Origin: Isoetes taiwanensis
Lineage: Eukaryota; Streptophyta; Lycopodiopsida; Isoetales; Isoetaceae
DNA length: 64,000 nt
Reading direction: 5' to 3'
Assembly: GCA_021234155.1 (NCBI GenBank)
Contig: JAJEKV010000017.1
Span: forward strand, 12,717,525 to 12,781,524
Below the pieces are notes generated by a model that was not told where the DNA came from, searched no databases, and worked only from the letters and a program-made list of their open reading frames with translations. Position numbers and translations under genes: made by a program. This document shows positions 60,111 through 64,000 of the stretch, one piece after another; the stretch's first letter is position 1, and the number at the start of each line of letters is the position of its first letter.

Positions 60111-60816
60111 TTAATCTACACAAATCGACATGCCTGAGCCGATTTCTTCGGAGATGACCTTGCCGTCCCATTGCTCCATGAACTGTGGGTACTGCTTTAC
60201 TAGATCTTTCTTAAGTACCCATGTGGCGTCTTCCACTGGCAAGTGTTTCCACTTGACCAAGTATTGGAGAAACTCTGATCTCCTCGTTTTCTTGAAGGCT
60301 TTATCAAGAATCAACTCTGGAACTATTTCCAGCTGCTCCTCCGTCATTTCCAACAACCTTGGAGTGTCCAAGACTTCATCTGGATTTGGAGTGTGCTTCT
60401 TCAACACACTCACGTGGAAGACCTTATGAATCTTTAGGTGTGCTGGCAAGTCTAGCTTGTAGGATTGATTACCTACTCTCTTGACTATTCTAAAGGGTCC
60501 AGCCCACCTTGGAGCAAGCTTCTTGCAATTCCCGATCCTGAGCTTTGCCTGCTTCACCTTGATCTTGAGCCATACATCATCTCCAACTTGGAACTCTCTG
60601 ACTGTTCGATGCTTGTCGGCGATGCTCTTTTGTCGGTGCTGCTAGAAGATATCCTCGAACTTCTTCCACGAGCTGCTGCATGTCGAACAACATCTGCTGC
60701 GAAACCTCTACTTTTGACACGGGATTGTGCCAAGTGTCTGGAGTTAGGCATTGTGCTGCCACATTTTGTGGCAGCAAGAGGAAATTGTACAACACAAGAA
60801 GAAGACAAGCTGCCAA
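60111..60816 (-). pseudogene. Integrase C-terminus with chromodomain
   Basis: The 148-codon frame 60557-60111 has LAPRWAGPFRIVKRVGNQSY (the GPF/Y module), HKVFHVSVLKKH, and then a chromodomain with LQYLVKWKHLPVEDATWV. The preceding frame (60816-60577) reads SQQMLFDMQQLVEEVRGYL, the helical part of integrase, and joins after a frameshift near 60570. Integrase inserts the DNA copy and the chromodomain targets chromatin. Truncated and shifted, it cannot function alone. Confidence 0.9.
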
Positions 60817-63180
60817 TGCTGATTTTAAGCTGATTACACTCTTGAAGGATTATTTTGTTTCAGATCATTGAAGAATTTTTTTGATGAAGACTAAGGAAGG
60901 ACATTCATGGAAGCTATTTCATTAGATCAAATTAAATGGTCACAAGGAGCAAGAAAAAAGTCAAGTCATCATATTTGAGCAAACAAGAGAGCAAAGGACA
61001 CAAACATTTACTTTGAAGACATAAGAAGGTTTTGAAGACCCCCAAGAGTTCCATGGTATGTGCAAAATAACTCTAGATCAAGTTCATATTGAGGCAAATT
61101 CCTATACCATTATTTCACCCCATACCACCTTCTTTCCTTGATTTCCAAGTTGGTACATCCTCAATCAACCTTGTTTTCCAATTGACAACATTTTTGTCTA
61201 GCCAAAAAGCTTCACTCTCATCTCTTCCATAACTCCATACATTCATTTCCATGATAAGCTTCCAAAAAGAAAAATGGTCAAGAAATTTGCAAAAGTTATG
61301 CATAAAGGTGGCATTGTGCCACGTATAACCTTGGAAGCCACCTCACATCTCCATCATTCCTCATCATCACTTACATCATACTCCCTCCATCCCCAAGTTC
61401 AAAAATTAAAAATTGGCTAAAGGGCTTCCATTTTTCAAGTTGATTATGATTCTATGTAATATTGCCACTTGGGAGTGCCATGTCATTTGCACACCATCCT
61501 CCTCATCATCATATATGCCATACACGTGTCATCCACATCCATAAGTTGAAAAAAGTTTTTGGCTAGACAAAAATTGAGTCAAGATACATTGCCATGTCAT
61601 TTGCCTAGTCATCACCATTGCCATGTCATATGCCATCACAATTGCCTAGTCATCTTTTTGCCATATTTCACATCCTATGGTTAAGCTATGCAAAAATTAT
61701 TCCTAGCAAAAGATTCCAATTGAGATGGGAGAATATGCTAATATCCTTTATCTTGGCCTTTGGATTATTGCCTTGAGATTCGTGGCCTTTCTATAAAAAA
61801 AAAAAAAAAAAAAAAAATTTCCTATTCTACCCCACCTAGCATTTTCTACCTCCCCCCCCACTCATCCACCAATCCACACCCTCCACGTGGCACCATGGGG
61901 CATGGGGGCGGGGCACGGGCGGTTCCCCTTCATAATGGCACGTTTATTCGGAAGAAATTATGGTAAAACTCCTTTTATACACTAGTCCGCTTTTTCTAAA
62001 CATGCCTGTGGGATATTTGGACTATTTTTCAAGAACCCTAATTTTCGATGAAGGCCAAGATCCGGAAAATTGGTTGGAATTACACCTTAATCATAGCTCT
62101 GCACCCTCCATTCACCTACACGCATCCATACCGACTCATAAACAAACAAAAATTTGAATTTCAAACAGGAATTTGCCAAGATTTGAACTGAAACAGGGCC
62201 GTTTAAGATGGATTGAGATCTTGCATTGTTTTCCGGGGGTTGTATGCGTGAAGAACGCCGACTTGAAGCTTTTCCGGCGGATTGGATTGATGATTCCTAG
62301 TCGCATTTGCTCCTCTAGCCTCCAAATTCGGAAGAATTGACGGGCTATTGAGATTATCGACCACTTTTGAGATTATTGACAATTTGATCTGTTTGATTGT
62401 TTTTCCTGAGACCATTAGATTCAGGGAAATTGATGTTGATCTTTTGAATAGCTTCTTGAATGAAAATCTGACCTTAGAAAAAAAATTAGGTGTGGTGATT
62501 GTTCTTGAGTTTAATCCTTGATTTTCAGAAAACTAAAAAATAATTTAGTTTTGAAATTTTTATGCACTATAACTAGAGGGTATTTCCGAACTGATACACT
62601 TGAAAAAACACAAAAAAGCCAATTAGATTTCATATTAGGTAAAGTTGCTCTCGGGTTCTTGCACAGTCAGACTGATAGGAGATTTTAATCAAATTCTACC
62701 CTTTAGGTTGTTAATTGCCTGCAATTTTTAAGTTGCCTTCAATCTAGACACCAGTCAGAGATATCTCAAATTTCCAAAACTAAAAAACTTGTTCCATCTT
62801 CAATCTGCAAAAAATAGCTTGTCATTCTTTTTCGGTATTGACCAATTTTTGACCCAGTCAGAAGTGTGATTTTGAGAACCTTGCTTATCTCAGCTCTATC
62901 TAGACTTTTGAACACTGATTCCCACATCTGTTAAGAAGATCTCTATCAAAAAATCAATTGATTTGCTTGATTTGATTTTAAATGGCACAAGTTTATGGTC
63001 GAGACCATTTTTGCTTCGGGAAAGCGATCGATCTTGAAATTTCGATGACTTTTCCGTGGTTTTGGTGATTCGAGTGGTTGCCTTAAGCAACCTGGAGGTT
63101 CTAAACCATTAGGTTGGAGGTTTTGCCAAAAAAAAGCCTTCAACATTTTGGAGGTTCTTCCGAGATTACTATACTTTGAA
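60817..63180. other. Non-coding, perhaps LTR and leader of the next element
   Basis: No gene is seen. A run of about 25 A's lies at 61795-61818, followed by C-rich sequence. The last 100 bp carry CATTTTGGAGGTTCTTCCGA, matching the leader of the gag at 2684, so part of this stretch should be LTR and leader. No LTR borders or primer site could be placed. Confidence 0.35.
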
Positions 63181-63189
63181 GAAGAATTA

Positions 63190-64000
63190 ATGGCACCAAG
63201 AAGGGGAAATGATCATAATGAAAGCGGCCAGGAGGCACAAAAAAACCCCGAGAGTTCTGCACATGGCCCCAAGGAATCAATGTATTGGGGAACACTTGTC
63301 TCCATCAATCTTATGAGCTTAGTGTGCCAGTTCTCGCACCAACTTTTGATCCTAGCATAAATGCTAATTATTTTTGAAGGTTTTTGAGGAATATTACCGG
63401 GATTATGGACACAAGAAAGGTCGCAAGCTCTCGAATTCAAGAAATGTTTCAAGAATGAGGAGGTAAGAGCATGGTTGGATTATGTGACTGCTTTAGGTAC
63501 TAGAACATGGGAAGATATTGTGCCTAAGTTTCTAACCAGATTTGGGAAATTGGTTAAGCCAAGAGAATTAGCTCGAGCTACACTCATTCCACATCAAGCA
63601 TGGTGAGACTATTCATCAATATACTGAAAGGTTTAATGCATATTTGTTAAAATGCCAAACCGAGCATGTCCTCCATCATACTTTGGATTTAGTAGCAGCT
63701 TTTATAAATGGATTAAGTGACGGACCTAGGGTGCACAAGAAGATGACCGGGATACACGGGATTCGAAGGATTTGACACCATACATAAGGCCTTTACTAAA
63801 GCTACGAGAATTAGCGGATGTTTATTTCTGCTCAACCTGAACCTATGATGCGATTTACTAATGATCCTTTTCACCGTAATTTGAACAGAATACACAACAT
63901 CGGTGCCAATCTATCTTTGTCTGCGAAAGGAGAAGAGAACTACCAAGGTCGAGGAGGCAATTATCCCTACTGCAGATTCAAAATCTGAAGTTGCTCAAGA
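63190..64000 (+). pseudogene. Ty3-type gag, truncated by the window
   Basis: Starting at ATG (63190, MAPRRGNDHNE), the sequence reads, over changing frames, a capsid resembling the one at 2684: EEYYRDYGHKKGRK, AWLDYVTALGTRTWEDIVPK, FLTRFGKLVKPRELA, YTERFNAYLLKC and FINGLSDGPRV. At least three frameshifts and stops break it. The rest lies beyond the window. Confidence 0.75.

Larger units (their letters stand above)
57693..60816 (-). mobile_element. 3' end of a chromodomain Ty3 element
   Basis: On the minus strand: the end of integrase with chromodomain (60816-60111), about 840 bp of untranslated sequence, a polypurine tract and the 3' LTR (59256-57693). Everything upstream of the integrase end is missing, so this is a 5'-truncated copy. 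Chromodomain-bearing Ty3 elements (chromoviruses) are abundant in plants and direct insertion to marked chromatin. Confidence 0.92.

Overview
The window looks like nuclear DNA of a land plant. Genes are split by GT-AG introns, the sequence is AT-rich, and most of it is transposon debris. The only clearly intact host gene is a plant-type xylose isomerase with 20 exons on the minus strand (9785-18953). A DUF7869-type domain, a PLS-class PPR fragment and LINEs with a QGCPLSPTLFGLYID reverse-transcriptase signature would fit a seed-free plant such as a fern, lycophyte or moss. That placement is inference, and no species can be named from the sequence alone.

Layout. 1-2640: AT-rich, no gene seen. 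2640-5525: internally deleted Ty3-type retroelement (gag, zinc knuckles, protease, then RNase H, with no reverse transcriptase). 5839-7089 (minus): OB-fold/zinc-ribbon protein, probably related to RPA70 or SHLD2. 9785-18953 (minus): xylose isomerase; its 3.3-kb intron 12 holds a decayed antisense LINE. 21767-26364: non-autonomous LTR element with target-site duplication, primer-binding site and polypurine tract; its 5' LTR is split by a 1952-bp Helitron. 26.4-36 kb: mostly unrecognised, with local duplications, a Helitron 3' end, a LINE tail and a PPR fragment. 36.5 and 46.9 kb: two related arrays with a 12-bp period. 37.5-38.5 kb: broken DUF7869-type gene. 39.2-41.1 kb: 5'-truncated LINE carrying a MITE with an 8-bp target duplication. 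43.2-43.85 kb: near-perfect foldback with a terminal GC hairpin. 51.9-56.2 kb: long LINE with ORF1 and ORF2, just upstream of a second Helitron 3' end. 57.7-60.8 kb (minus): 3' end of a chromodomain Ty3 element with LTR and polypurine tract. 63.2-64 kb: start of another Ty3-type gag, cut by the window edge.

The one host pathway visible is xylose/xylulose interconversion in the secretory system. The rest records several transposon lineages nesting in each other. The signals that looked most worth a check are the 12-bp CRTCA arrays, the covarying hairpins at the LINE 3' end and at the foldback terminus, the Helitron in the LTR, and a PCNA-box-like motif at the end of a LINE ORF2.
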